From: Dinoroseobacter sp042096155
Lineage (GTDB): Bacteria > Pseudomonadota > Alphaproteobacteria > Rhodobacterales > Rhodobacteraceae
Direction: 5' to 3'
Length of the DNA stretch: 64,000 nt
Assembly: GCA_042096155.1 (NCBI GenBank)
Contig: JBELMC010000003.1
Coordinates: forward strand, 1-64,000
Position 1 is the first letter of the stretch. Each line of letters opens with the position of its first letter. A program made the translations under genes and the position numbers. Under the pieces are notes generated by a model, which was not told the origin of the DNA, ran no database searches, and saw only the letters and a program-made list of their open reading frames with translations. Positions 34,801-44,338 of this stretch are shown here, piece after piece.

Positions 34801-35655
34801 TTACCTCAGGGTCGCTAGGGTGAAATCTGGCAAGGGACTGGCCTTGCGGGTCGCGGCCACCGCCAAGGCTTGGTGCATATCGACACCGTCAAACTCAGCC
34901 GCGTGAATGCCGCCGCGAATAAAGGCGGTCGCCCACCCCGCAGCATGGGCACCGGCGATATCATGTTCAAGGCTGTCCCCAACCATCAGACACCGATTGG
35001 GCGCAAGCTGCAATGCCGTCTCGATCGCGCGGTAAACTGGCAAATGGGGCTTGCCATAATAAGCAACACTGCCGCCGGCGTCTGCGATTCGGTGCGCCAG
35101 CGCGCCGGGCGACATCACCAACCGGCCCCCGGCCCGAGGCGAGCTTTTGTCAGGATTAGAACAATAGACCGGCAGATTGCGCCTGAGGATTGTCGCTTGC
35201 CAGGCTGCAAGGGTCGCCTCGTCCGGTGCGGCATCCCCTTCGGCCAGACCCATGATCAAAACGGCCTCGGCCTCCTCCAGGTGATCGACAAACGCCACAG
35301 ACAAACCTTGCGCCCATCTGCGCGCATCCTCAGGATGTGCGGTGATCGCAAAGACCCGTTGGCCCGCGAAACCACCCGCCGCAACCTGTTGCCACAGCGC
35401 TTCGCCGGACGTCATGACACTGTCCCAAAGCGCGGGCGCGAAACCCTTCGCGGCAATCCGTTGAGCATTCAAAGCGGCCCGTTTGCCCGAATTCGACAGA
35501 ACCGCCAACCGCATACCGGACTTTCGCAAAGCCGTGACGGCCGCCACGGCGCCGGGATAGGCCTGCGCGCCATCATGCAGCACACCCCATTGGTCAAGGA
35601 TCATGGCATCAAAATCTGATGCGATCTCCAGCAGCGAGTTCAGAGCCTGTGTCAT
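34801..35655 (-). CDS. HAD-superfamily IIA hydrolase (TIGR01459-type)
   Basis: A 284-residue phosphatase of the NagD-like IIA subfamily. Motif I is MILDQWGVLHDG (Asp nucleophile, about residues 18-29), motif II LSNSGKRA, motif III KPHLPVYRAIE and motif IV MVGDSLEHDIAGAHAAG near the C-terminus. The second Asp of the DxD motif is replaced by Trp. The ATG at 35655 is directly preceded by a GTG. It probably dephosphorylates an intermediate of the neighbouring kinase/aldolase steps. Confidence 0.88.
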   Translation of the reverse strand: MTQALNSLLEIASDFDAMILDQWGVLHDGAQAYPGAVAAVTALRKSGMRLAVLSNSGKRAALNAQRIAAKGFAPALWDSVMTSGEALWQQVAAGGFAGQRVFAITAHPEDARRWAQGLSVAFVDHLEEAEAVLIMGLAEGDAAPDEATLAAWQATILRRNLPVYCSNPDKSSPRAGGRLVMSPGALAHRIADAGGSVAYYGKPHLPVYRAIETALQLAPNRCLMVGDSLEHDIAGAHAAGWATAFIRGGIHAAEFDGVDMHQALAVAATRKASPLPDFTLATLR

Positions 35656-35674
35656 CACAAAACCAGTCAGATGG

Positions 35675-36610
35675 TCAGCTTTCCGCCATATCCTTGGGAT
35701 CAGACAGCCCTGCCAGATAGGTCTCGGCCTGGTCTTTGGTCAAAGCGGGTGCAGCCTTGTCGGCCATACCCGCAGGCATGTCGCCAAAATAAAACGGAAA
35801 CCCTGGGATCGGTTGGCGACGCTTGCGCAGCGGCATCCCTTCATAGGGAAACACATCAGAGCGCTGATTTGCCACTGCATCGTGGCAGGGCAAAACATAA
35901 TCGGCACGTTTGTCGATTTCTTCGACCGACTTCCATCCTTCATAGGAATTCACAAATCGCGCAGGCACCCAATGGCGCCATTTCTCGGCGGGGTTTGGCT
36001 CTAGGTTGCGTTCGACAAAAATCGCATCGCCAGCAACCACGATATCGCCCATGGCGGTTGCAACGGTAACGCCCATATGGCCAACCGAATGCCCCGGCGT
36101 GTGGAACATCGTGATACCGGGAAGCACTTCGCATTCATCGGCAACCGCCTCGAACACACAGCCCGCATAGGCCGGTTCAATATCGAGGATGCCGCATTCA
36201 TACGTCCGATAATATAAGGGCAGCGGGTTATAGGCCATTTCGATCTCGGCCTTCGGCGCGATATAGCGGGCATTTTTGAATTTCTTCATATTCTGCACAT
36301 GATCCCAGTGCAGATGCGTGAATACAATCGCGTCAATCTCGTCAGGATGGACCCCAAGTTTTTGCTCAAGATGCTCATGCACTTCGAGACAGCCGCGTTT
36401 GTCGCATTTATGATGATATTTGGTGGCCCGCTCGGCATCGCAAAGCCCCGTATCGATCAATATTTTATGCGTGCCGGTGTCAACATAGTGGCAATAGACC
36501 GGGTTCCAGTATTTTTTGCCTGCAGGTCCTTTCCAGAAAATATAAGTTCCCAGATCAGCTTCGAGCCATCCCGTGTTAATCGGGTAGATCTTCGTTTCCT
36601 GTACGCCCAT
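35675..36610 (-). CDS. Metallo-beta-lactamase-fold hydrolase (AHL lactonase-like)
   Basis: A 311-residue MBL-fold enzyme. The metal-binding motif is FTHLHWDHVQN (HxHxDH, about residues 96-106), followed by TPGHSVGHMG, GDAIFVER and VLPCHD, the set found in N-acyl-homoserine-lactone lactonases and relatives. The substrate here may be a lactone of the sugar pathway instead; sequence alone cannot decide. The ATG at 36610 has AAGGGA about six bases upstream. It is the first structural gene after the GntR gene, with an operator-like palindrome 30 bases before its start. Confidence 0.85.
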   Translation of the reverse strand: MGVQETKIYPINTGWLEADLGTYIFWKGPAGKKYWNPVYCHYVDTGTHKILIDTGLCDAERATKYHHKCDKRGCLEVHEHLEQKLGVHPDEIDAIVFTHLHWDHVQNMKKFKNARYIAPKAEIEMAYNPLPLYYRTYECGILDIEPAYAGCVFEAVADECEVLPGITMFHTPGHSVGHMGVTVATAMGDIVVAGDAIFVERNLEPNPAEKWRHWVPARFVNSYEGWKSVEEIDKRADYVLPCHDAVANQRSDVFPYEGMPLRKRRQPIPGFPFYFGDMPAGMADKAAPALTKDQAETYLAGLSDPKDMAES

Positions 36611-36639
36611 GGTCAATCCCTTCGAGTCGGTCAGCTATT

Positions 36640-36649
36640 TTGTATACAA
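36640..36649 (-). promoter_or_regulatory. GntR operator-like palindrome before the lactonase-like gene
   Basis: The perfect palindrome TTGTATACAA lies 30 bases before the minus-strand gene start. The same motif occurs in the GntR/ABC divergent region, so it is probably the binding site of the adjacent GntR regulator. Confidence 0.65.
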
Positions 36650-36696
36650 AAATACTGTTCCGTGCGCAGATACAAGAGAAAATTTGACCGTGGTGA

Positions 36697-37362
36697 TCAG
36701 TTTGCCGCCAAAGCCTCCATAAAACTGGCAGTCATATGAGCCCGCATCCCATCCGAGGCCGCTTTCGAATCTGCTGAAAATATGTCGGAGATCAAATCAC
36801 GATGACTGGCGGCCGATTTGATCAAATCCGCCTTGCTGGCGAATTTCTTTGCCCGAAAAGGCCCCGTTCGGTGACGAAAGTCAGAGGCAATTTCCGCCAT
36901 ATAGGGATTACCTGTTGCCCGATAGATCGCGTCATGGAACGTTTCGTTGGCCCGTTTATATTCAACAACATCGCCTTTTTCCGCCGCCGCTTCGCACCCA
37001 GCCTGCGCAAGTTCGATTTCGGCGCGCGACAAAAGTGTCAAGCGCTGCGAGGCCACGCGAGCGCAAGCAGCTTCAATTTCATGCATGGCTTCAAAGATTT
37101 GCGCCAATTGTTCGCGGCTGTAGACCGCAACGCGCACGCCGCGCTTTTCCCCCGGCACTAGGATGCCCTGGGCCACAAGCCGCGACAGCGCTTCGCGTAT
37201 TGGGGTGCGTGACACGCCGAACCGTTCGGTCAGCTTGACTTCATCCAAACGCTCACCCGGGGCCAAAGCGCCTGCGGCAATGTCATCGCTGAGCTCGCGC
37301 ACAATATGGCTGACGGTACGTCCCCGGCCCGATCGGCTGGCGGCGGATGGGTTTTGCGACAT
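36697..37362 (-). CDS. GntR-family regulator, FadR subfamily
   Basis: A 221-residue repressor with a GntR winged helix (about residues 19-80; FGVSRTPIREALSRLVAQGILVP) and an FCD-type helical ligand domain (about 95-215). The start at 37362 has AAGGA seven bases upstream. It is transcribed toward the lactonase-like gene and divergent from the ABC transporter operon. The TTGTATACAA-type sites in both control regions suggest that it represses both blocks and is released by a metabolite of the imported compound. Confidence 0.9.
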   Translation of the reverse strand: MSQNPSAASRSGRGRTVSHIVRELSDDIAAGALAPGERLDEVKLTERFGVSRTPIREALSRLVAQGILVPGEKRGVRVAVYSREQLAQIFEAMHEIEAACARVASQRLTLLSRAEIELAQAGCEAAAEKGDVVEYKRANETFHDAIYRATGNPYMAEIASDFRHRTGPFRAKKFASKADLIKSAASHRDLISDIFSADSKAASDGMRAHMTASFMEALAAN

Positions 37363-37395
37363 CTCTTGATCCTTTTCTGGCAAAGCCTCTCACTG

Positions 37396-37457
37396 GGTTA
37401 TACAAAAAAAGCCAACCGAATGCAATTTTGCATATTTACATTCAAATTTGTATACAC
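37396..37457. promoter_or_regulatory. Divergent control region with GntR operator-like sites
   Basis: TTGTATACAC (37448-37457) differs by one base from the palindrome at 36640 and lies 30 bases before the ABC transporter ATPase start. GGTTATACAA (37396-37405) matches seven of ten positions and lies 33 bases before the GntR start. The interval is AT-rich and serves both directions. Confidence 0.6.
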
Positions 37458-37487
37458 AATGCTAGTGAGAGCGATTAAGAGGGAATC

Positions 37488-38576
37488 ATGCCAACCATCC
37501 GTTTGGACAATCTGGTCAAGCGCTACGGCGCCGTGGAGGTCTTGCACGGCATTGATCTTGAGATGCGCGAAAACGAATTCACGGTTCTCGTCGGACCATC
37601 AGGCTGTGGCAAATCCACAACCCTTCGCATGCTTGCAGGCCTGGAAAGCGTCAGTGACGGCGAAATTTACTTCGACGACCGTCCTGTCAGTGCGCTTGAG
37701 CCAAAGGCGCGCGACATCGCGATGGTCTTTCAAGATTATGCGCTTTACCCGCACATGAATGTGGCAGCCAACATGTCATTCGCCTTACGCCTGGAAAAAC
37801 GGCCCAAAAGCGAGATTGACCAAAAGGTGCGCGAAGTGGCCGCCATGTTGGGCCTATCGGATTATCTGACCCGTAAGCCGGGCGAGCTTTCGGGTGGTCA
37901 GCGCCAGCGCGTGGCCATGGGCCGTGCCCTGACACGTGACGCCGCAACATTTCTGTTCGACGAGCCATTGTCGAACTTGGACGCCAAACTGCGCGGACAG
38001 ATGCGGGCCGAGCTGGCGCTCATGCGGCAGCAAGTGCACAAAAACATGATCTATGTCACCCATGATCAGATCGAAGCCATGACGCTGGCCGACCGCATCG
38101 TTGTGATGCATGGGGGCCATATTCAGCAGCAAGGCACACCTGAAGAGCTGTTCAAAAACCCTGCCAATAAATTTGTGGCTGGGTTTTTGGGCATGCCCCC
38201 GATGAACTTCATGGCAGCGGACCTGGTCGACAGAGGCGGTGTCATTTTCGCCGATGGGGCTGGCTTTTCCGTCAAACTGCAAGACGCCAAAGCACACGCC
38301 GCACGTCAAGCGGGTCACAAGACCGTCGTGGTCGGCATGCGGCCCTCGGATCTTGTGTATGCGCCTCAGGCAGCCGCGGATGAGAGCCTCGATCTGAAGG
38401 TGATCGTGTCGGAATATATTGGTGCGCAATCGGTTTTGATTTGTGGCTGCGGTGAGGCGAAGGTCACGGTCGAATTGAAATCGGAGACCCCGATCGCACT
38501 GGGCGAAACACTGCGTTTTCAGATCCACGCTGAAAATATTCATCTTTTTGATAACACTACCGAAAAGGCGCTTTAG
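37488..38576 (+). CDS. Carbohydrate ABC transporter ATP-binding protein (UgpC/MalK-type)
   Basis: A 362-residue ATPase with Walker A GPSGCGKSTT (about residues 36-45), signature LSGGQRQRVAMGRAL (about 134-148), Walker B LFDEPLSNLDAKLR and switch His THDQIEAM, followed by a C-terminal TOBE-like regulatory domain (about residues 240-360). This is the architecture of sugar and glycerol-3-phosphate importers. It opens the plus-strand operon directly after the operator region. GAGGGA is four bases before the ATG. Confidence 0.94.
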   Translation: MPTIRLDNLVKRYGAVEVLHGIDLEMRENEFTVLVGPSGCGKSTTLRMLAGLESVSDGEIYFDDRPVSALEPKARDIAMVFQDYALYPHMNVAANMSFALRLEKRPKSEIDQKVREVAAMLGLSDYLTRKPGELSGGQRQRVAMGRALTRDAATFLFDEPLSNLDAKLRGQMRAELALMRQQVHKNMIYVTHDQIEAMTLADRIVVMHGGHIQQQGTPEELFKNPANKFVAGFLGMPPMNFMAADLVDRGGVIFADGAGFSVKLQDAKAHAARQAGHKTVVVGMRPSDLVYAPQAAADESLDLKVIVSEYIGAQSVLICGCGEAKVTVELKSETPIALGETLRFQIHAENIHLFDNTTEKAL

Positions 38577-38604
38577 GGGCGCTGTCAGCAATTGGGAGGG
38601 ACTC

Positions 38605-39936
38605 ATGCTGAAATCAATAATTGGAACAACTCTTGCTGCGACAAGTGCTTTGGCACTGGCCGCTGGGAGCGCATTTGCGAACCCATATGAGGATTACGCT
38701 GGAACCACGCTGATCGTGAATTTCCCAGCGCATCCTCATTATGACGCCGTCATGCGGATCTTGCCTGAGTTCACAGCCGAAACCGGCATCGAGGTCGAGG
38801 TGGATCAGCTGCCCTATTTGAAAATGCGCGAGCGGCAGACCTTGGAATTGGCGCAAGAGGAAGGCGAATATGACCTGATCGCTTATGTTGTGTTCTCAAA
38901 GGCCGATTACGTCTATGCGGATCAGCTCGAGAACCTGGCCAAATACTTTATGAATCCTCGCCTGGCCAATCCGGCCTATGACGCCACCGATCTGATCGAC
39001 GGATATGTGTACAACATTGGGTTTGCCGGTGGAGAACGTGGATATCTTGAAGGAAAAACCGGGTCGCTCTTTGGTATCCCATACGGATCTGAGACCTCAA
39101 TCTTGGGCTACCGCAAAGACATCTTCGAAAAGCACGGCCTTGACGTGCCTGAAACATACCAAGAGATGTTGAGCCTGGCCTGCCAGATCCCCGAGCTTGA
39201 GCCCGGCATGGGTGGCCTGTCCTCGCGGGCCGCGTCTGGTCACCATGCCGCTCACGCGTTCTTGTTGCACCTCAACCCCCTTGGCGGTGATATTTTCGAC
39301 GAAAACTGGCAGCCTGTGATGAACAACGCCGCTGGTGTTGCTGCGGCAGAGGCGCTCAAGCAGATCGTGGATTGCGGCCCCGAAGGCGCAACGACCTTCG
39401 GCTTCGGTGAGGCGCTGGGATCCTTCCTGAACGGCGATACGGCGATGTTCCTCGACACCACCGTTGTGGCCGGTCAGATCGACGATCCCAATCGCAGCCA
39501 GGTTGTTGGCAAGGTCGGTTGGGCCCTTCACCCAATGGGCACAGAGCGCGCGAGCCAAACCGGTGGTTTTGGCATCGGGATCCCGGCCAACGCCGAGAAC
39601 AAAGAAGCCGCATTCTTATTGATGCAGTGGCTGACCTCGAAAGAGGGCGACAAGTTGGTCGCGCTGGCAGGCGGCAACCCATCGCGGTTCTCGACCCACG
39701 CAGACGCAGATGTAAATGCAGCCTTCCCGCATATGGCGACTTTTGGTGAGGCGCTTCAGCATGCCGACCCTGACTGGCGTCCAATCATCCCGACATGGGG
39801 CAAAATCAATGCGGATCTGGGCACCACCCTGAGCCAGGTTTTGACCGAGGATCTGGACATTCAAGAAGCTCTGGACGGTGTCGCGGCGCGTGCCAGGGTG
39901 ACAATGGAAGAGGCAGGCTACTATACATGGCAGTAA
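38605..39936 (+). CDS. Periplasmic extracellular solute-binding protein (family 1)
   Basis: A 443-residue solute receptor with a signal peptide (MLKSIIGTTLAATSALALAAGSAFA) and a two-lobe binding-protein fold. It begins NPYEDYAGTTLIVNFPAHPHYDAV and shows FGIPYGSETSILGYRKDIFEKHG (about residues 155-177), typical of sugar-binding ABC receptors. It determines specificity of the transporter; the ligand cannot be read from sequence. The ATG at 38605 lies after GGGAGGG. It is 28 bases after the ATPase gene. Confidence 0.92.
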   Translation: MLKSIIGTTLAATSALALAAGSAFANPYEDYAGTTLIVNFPAHPHYDAVMRILPEFTAETGIEVEVDQLPYLKMRERQTLELAQEEGEYDLIAYVVFSKADYVYADQLENLAKYFMNPRLANPAYDATDLIDGYVYNIGFAGGERGYLEGKTGSLFGIPYGSETSILGYRKDIFEKHGLDVPETYQEMLSLACQIPELEPGMGGLSSRAASGHHAAHAFLLHLNPLGGDIFDENWQPVMNNAAGVAAAEALKQIVDCGPEGATTFGFGEALGSFLNGDTAMFLDTTVVAGQIDDPNRSQVVGKVGWALHPMGTERASQTGGFGIGIPANAENKEAAFLLMQWLTSKEGDKLVALAGGNPSRFSTHADADVNAAFPHMATFGEALQHADPDWRPIIPTWGKINADLGTTLSQVLTEDLDIQEALDGVAARARVTMEEAGYYTWQ

Positions 39937-40048
39937 GCCACGGCCTGGTTTAATCCATCCAAACGTTTTGCGGCCCCGCGATCTGACGCCGGGGCCGCAT
40001 ATTCGAACACCGTACGAGACGAAACCAAGCAAGACAGGGGATGCGCGC

Positions 40049-40960
40049 GTGAAGGGTCAAATGCTCAACCGTCTGACGCCTTACATGTTCATCGCCCCTG
40101 CGGGCGTGATCATGTTGATCGCACTGATCTACCCGCTGGGCTATATGATCTATGGCTCGTTGCTGGATTGGGACCCAAGCCAGAGTGTCGGCGAAGCCGA
40201 GTTCATCGGGCTGAAAAATTACGTCGATCTGTTTCATGATCCCGCTTTCCGCGAAAGCCTGGCTGTCACGTTGACCTTTGCCTTTTTCGTGGTCGGGGCC
40301 GAGATGATCATCGGGGTCGGCCTTGCATTGTTGCTGGATCGTAACATCCGCGGCATGTCGGTGCTGCGCACTTTGTTCATTTTGCCGATGATGATTGCGC
40401 CCGTCGTCGTTGGATTGATGTGGCGCTATATGTACCATCCAAGCGTCGGTACCATCAACCGCACATTGGACGCGATCGGCCTTCCCAAAGTGGACTGGCT
40501 GGGTCAAAACGCGCTCTTGTCGGTCATTATCGCCGATGTCTGGCAATGGACACCGTTTATTTTCATTCTCTCGCTTGCCGCGCTTCAATCTCTGCCCCAT
40601 TCCGTGATCGAGGCCTCACGGATCGATGGTGCGACCCCTTTGCAGCAAATTTGGTTTATCAAGTTGCCAATGATGATGCCGATCCTGATTGTCACCGCGC
40701 TGCTGCGTCTGATCGACGCCTTTAAGGTGCTTGAAGTTATTTTGGTCATGACCGAGGGCGGCCCGGGCCTATCGACGGAAATCGTCGCCTTGCGCATCTC
40801 GCGAACCGCCACCGAGTTCCGAGAACTGGGGACCGCGGCGGCCATGTCGAATTATCTGCTGATCTTGCTTATGCTTCTGACCCTGGCGATGTTTGCGTTC
40901 ACACGCTGGCAAGAGCGCCGGGCAGAGAAACTCGCTGCCGCAATCCAGGAAGAAGAATAG
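40049..40960 (+). CDS. ABC transporter permease (MalF-type)
   Basis: A 303-residue permease with six spans and the EAA loop EASRIDGATPLQQIWFIKLP (about residues 190-209) that contacts the ATPase. The GTG at 40049 has AGGGG nine bases upstream; ATG at 40061 is an alternative. It is followed by the second permease after four bases. Confidence 0.9.
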   Translation: MKGQMLNRLTPYMFIAPAGVIMLIALIYPLGYMIYGSLLDWDPSQSVGEAEFIGLKNYVDLFHDPAFRESLAVTLTFAFFVVGAEMIIGVGLALLLDRNIRGMSVLRTLFILPMMIAPVVVGLMWRYMYHPSVGTINRTLDAIGLPKVDWLGQNALLSVIIADVWQWTPFIFILSLAALQSLPHSVIEASRIDGATPLQQIWFIKLPMMMPILIVTALLRLIDAFKVLEVILVMTEGGPGLSTEIVALRISRTATEFRELGTAAAMSNYLLILLMLLTLAMFAFTRWQERRAEKLAAAIQEEE

Positions 40961-40964
40961 CGCC

Positions 40965-41903
40965 ATGGCCTCCTCAAATTATGACAAGCAACATCCTGGA
41001 TTCTACGCCCTTCTGATCGCCCTGATACTGATGTCGGTCGGACCAATTGCCTTGATGTTCGTCAACAGCTTCAAGCTGGATGTCGATATCATCTCGGGCG
41101 CGACCGGGCTGATCTTTATGCCCACGATCCAGAATTATGAAACCGCGCTGTGCGATGTGTTGTGGTACGAGCCCGACCACCTTGATTACTGTTCGCTGAA
41201 ATTCGGCGGTGCGTTCATCAACTCGTTGATCATCGCCTTGATTGCGACGGCACTGACTTTGGTCATTGGCTGCATGGCAGCCTATGCGCTGGTGCGGTTT
41301 CAATTCATGGGGCGCGACACCGTGTCATTGACCACTTTGATGGTGCGAATGGTGCCGCCAGCGGTTTTGTTGGTGCCTGTATTTGGGCTCTGGAACAACG
41401 AATTTTGTCTCGATCGCGACGGTCTGATTGGTGGCGCGATCCGCGAAGCTTTTGGCGGTCGCGGCGATGTTTGCCTGGCTGGTACCCATTCAGGGATCAT
41501 TTTGATTTATGTGGCGATGAACCTGCCCTTTGTGATCTGGATTTTGCAGAGCTTCATCAGCCAGGTGCCGCGTTCGCTGGAAGAGGCTGCCCGTGTCGAC
41601 GGGGCCGGGCCGTTTCAGGTGTTTTTCAAAATCGTGCTGCCACTGATCAAACCAGGTCTTGCAGCAGCAGCGATCTTTACCTTCCGGATCGCGTGGAACG
41701 AATATCTGCTGGCCTCCGCCCTGTCTGACCGCGACACAAAGACCGTTCCGATCCTGATCGTCAATAATATGAGCGAGTTTAACGTCGAATGGGGTGTGAT
41801 CATGGCAACTGGCATGCTGCTCGCAATTCCACCGATCATCTTCACCCTGTTCGCGTCGCGCCAAATCATCACCGGAATGACGGCGGGTGCCGTAAAGGGT
41901 TAA
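40965..41903 (+). CDS. ABC transporter permease (MalG-type)
   Basis: A 312-residue partner permease with six spans and the EAA loop EEAARVDGAGPFQVFFKIVL (about residues 205-224). It carries two unusually Cys-containing loops, CDVLWYEPDHLDYC (about 63-76) and FCLDRDGLIGG with a later Cys, which are not part of the family consensus. It ends three bases before the Tm-1-like gene. Confidence 0.9.
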   Translation: MASSNYDKQHPGFYALLIALILMSVGPIALMFVNSFKLDVDIISGATGLIFMPTIQNYETALCDVLWYEPDHLDYCSLKFGGAFINSLIIALIATALTLVIGCMAAYALVRFQFMGRDTVSLTTLMVRMVPPAVLLVPVFGLWNNEFCLDRDGLIGGAIREAFGGRGDVCLAGTHSGIILIYVAMNLPFVIWILQSFISQVPRSLEEAARVDGAGPFQVFFKIVLPLIKPGLAAAAIFTFRIAWNEYLLASALSDRDTKTVPILIVNNMSEFNVEWGVIMATGMLLAIPPIIFTLFASRQIITGMTAGAVKG

Positions 41904-41906
41904 ACG

Positions 41907-43082
41907 ATGACATCGACTTCCCGGCCGTCACTGCTGTTGCTGGCGACGATGGCGACAAAGGCAGATGAGGTCGCCTTTTTTGCCGAACGGCTCTGCGCGC
42001 ATGGAATCGAGGTCGAGACGCTGGATATCTCATTGCAATCTGGCGGCGTTGTCTTGGGTGGGTCAGACAAGGTCACGGCCATTGAACAGGCGGCAGAGCA
42101 AGCCATGCGCAATATCGCCCAGCATCTGGATGCCGGGATAAACGCGGTCGCGGGCATTGGCGGTGGCACCGGCGGCGAGATTATTTTGCGCGCTTTCAGA
42201 GCCTTGCCCCCGACTTTCCCAAAACTTTTGGTCACCACCCTCGCCTTTGATCCGCGCGCGGCGACGGCGGACAATTCGATCGTGTTGGTTCCGGCGCTGT
42301 CGGACATCTGCGGACTGAACCCAACCTTGCGCGACATCTTTGAAAATACCGCCGCTATGGCCGCGGGCTTGTGTCTGACACACCGACATGTGGCCCGCCC
42401 TAATCAGCAAAAATCGGTTGCGGTCACCTCACTGGGGGTGACAGAGCATGCCGTACTTCCCGTGTGTCGGCATCTGCAAGCCCAGGGCCATGAAACAACC
42501 GTATTTCATGCCAATGGCTATGGCGGAGCAGCATTTGCGCGATTTGCCGCGCGCGGTGCTTTTCAGGCCATGCTGGACATAACACCCCACGAAATGACCC
42601 GTCTCGAGGTGGCGGGCGCATGTGTTGACATGCCGTCTCGGTTCACGGTCGCCCCTGATTTGCCGCGGATTGTGCTGCCCGGGGCGCTCAACTTTGTCGG
42701 CTTGGGCGAGATCGGGCTTTTGCCCAAGGGCTTTGTTGACCGCCCCCACTATGCGCATACGGGCTTTTTTACCCATGCCAAATTGACGTCAGATGAAATG
42801 GTGCGAGTCGCAACCCGATTGGCCGAAGCCCTTAACAGCTGCACAGGACCGCGCCAGATGATTGTGCCGATGGGCGGATTTTCCAGCCAGGACAAGCCCG
42901 GAGGGCTGATCGAAGATCCGGGGTTGCGCGCTGTCTTCCTTGAGACGATCCGCCCGCTGCTGGCGTCCGACATTGGTCTGAGCGTGCTGCCCCATCATCT
43001 TTTTGCCCCCGAAGTCACGACGGAAATCATGCGTTGTTTCGAACACTTCAATATTCAACCCCAGGACGCCCAACATGTTTGA
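41907..43082 (+). CDS. Tm-1-like ATP-binding domain protein (UPF0261)
   Basis: A 391-residue protein of the Tm-1/UPF0261 family, named after the tomato antiviral protein. The N-terminal half shows GIGGGTGGEI (about residues 84-93) and TTLAFDPR, and the C-terminal half shows GAxDMVNFG-like PGALNFVGLGEI. Bacterial members often sit beside class II aldolases; their reaction is not established. It overlaps the next gene by eight bases, so the two products are probably made together. Confidence 0.85.
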   Translation: MTSTSRPSLLLLATMATKADEVAFFAERLCAHGIEVETLDISLQSGGVVLGGSDKVTAIEQAAEQAMRNIAQHLDAGINAVAGIGGGTGGEIILRAFRALPPTFPKLLVTTLAFDPRAATADNSIVLVPALSDICGLNPTLRDIFENTAAMAAGLCLTHRHVARPNQQKSVAVTSLGVTEHAVLPVCRHLQAQGHETTVFHANGYGGAAFARFAARGAFQAMLDITPHEMTRLEVAGACVDMPSRFTVAPDLPRIVLPGALNFVGLGEIGLLPKGFVDRPHYAHTGFFTHAKLTSDEMVRVATRLAEALNSCTGPRQMIVPMGGFSSQDKPGGLIEDPGLRAVFLETIRPLLASDIGLSVLPHHLFAPEVTTEIMRCFEHFNIQPQDAQHV

Positions 43083-43734
43083 CACCGCCGATATCAATGC
43101 CACCAAAGATGCGCTTATTGCCTGCGCCAGACGCTGTTTTGAGTTGCGCTTACAAACCAATGCCGGTGGCAATCTGTCCGCGCGCTTGAGCAGCCGCGAC
43201 GCGATTGTCATCAAGCCCTCCGGTGTCGGCTTTGCGGAATGCACGCGCGACAATCTCCAAGTGGTCCATCTGGATGGCACAATTGAACCGTCCAAGCACA
43301 AGCCCTCAAAAGATTTGGACTTTCATCTTGATCTTTACCGCATCCGCTCAGATATCAATGCCGTTGTGCATTGCCACAGCCCCTGGGCCACCGGCTATGC
43401 CAGCGCGGGGATCGAGATCCCCTGCCTGACGGTCCAGACCATAGAAAAACTCGGTCGGATGCCGCTTATTCCGCTGTCGGTAAAAGGCGGCCCGCAAACC
43501 GAAATCGATATCAGCCCGGTGTTCCAAGATCCCAAAGTAAACGCCGCCGTGCTTGCCAATCATGGAACGATCGGGGTGGGGAAGACACTGTTGGCAGCGC
43601 AATACTTGGCCGAAATCATCGAAGAAACCGCGCATATTGCCTATGTCCGCGACACATTGATGGCAGCCCATGGCAAGACCGTCGCTGATTTGCCCCAATA
43701 TGGCACTGCCGCCGAGGCAGAAGCCGGAGTTTGA
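43075..43734 (+). CDS. Class II aldolase/adducin protein (fuculose-phosphate aldolase-like)
   Basis: A 219-residue aldolase of usual length with TNAGGNLSARL (about residues 28-38), HCHSPWATGYAS (metal ligands, about 100-111) and LANHGTIGVG (about 161-170). It is the second class II aldolase of the region and lacks the long C-terminal extension of the one at 33835-34797. The gene is intact but the IS6 remnant begins within ten bases of its stop. Confidence 0.9.
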   Translation: MFDTADINATKDALIACARRCFELRLQTNAGGNLSARLSSRDAIVIKPSGVGFAECTRDNLQVVHLDGTIEPSKHKPSKDLDFHLDLYRIRSDINAVVHCHSPWATGYASAGIEIPCLTVQTIEKLGRMPLIPLSVKGGPQTEIDISPVFQDPKVNAAVLANHGTIGVGKTLLAAQYLAEIIEETAHIAYVRDTLMAAHGKTVADLPQYGTAAEAEAGV

Positions 43735-43742
43735 AGGCCTTG

Positions 43743-44285
43743 TCAGAGGAAAACCGCTTGAGCTGGGGCAAGTGGCGCGCGGATCTTGACGAGATGTTCG
43801 TGAAGATTAAGGGCAAGAGACATTGTCTTTGGCGGACCATCGATCAGGAAGGCGAAGGTCTTGAACGCTTCGTCACGAGGGCACGCAACAAGAAGGACGC
43901 ATTGAAGTTCTTTCAGAAAACAACGCGCAAATACGGTCACCATGAGGGCATCGTCACGGACCGGTTGGCATCATAGGGCGCTGCGCTGACACAGATGGCC
44001 GCCGCGCAAAATCCAGGAACGGCCCCCTGGGCTGAACAACCGCGTGGTGAAACCACATCTGCCGTTTCGACGATGGGAGAGCGCGATGCTCCGTGTCCGG
44101 GGCATGCGAAGATTACAGAGGTTCGCCTCTGTCCATGCGTCGGTCCAAGCCTCGACTCAAGCCTCTGTCCACGCCTCGGGCGACACTCACTTTCATCCAG
44201 AACGCAGCCTCTCACCTCATATGAATTTCAAACTCAACCGTGCTGCTGCTTTTGCCAAGGGGCGCGGTATCGGCGCGTCATCAAC
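43743..44285 (+). pseudogene. Decayed IS6-family transposase
   Basis: Three pieces of an IS26-like transposase can be followed. The first frame reads ADLDEMFVKIKGKRHCLWR and then FVTRARNKKDALKFFQKTTR and IVTDRL (43770-43973), matching the DDE core of the family. After a stop, a later frame reads NRVVKPHLPFRRWESAMLR (44030-44110) and ends HMNFKLNRAAAFAKGRG. Frameshifts and stops break it, and an inserted degenerate repeat (VQASTQASVHASG, 44130-44175) expands one segment. It cannot be active. Confidence 0.85.
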
Positions 44286-44338
44286 GATGGCGCACTGTCC
44301 ATTCTAAGTCGGGTTCGCGATCGTCTGGCGGCGCCATC

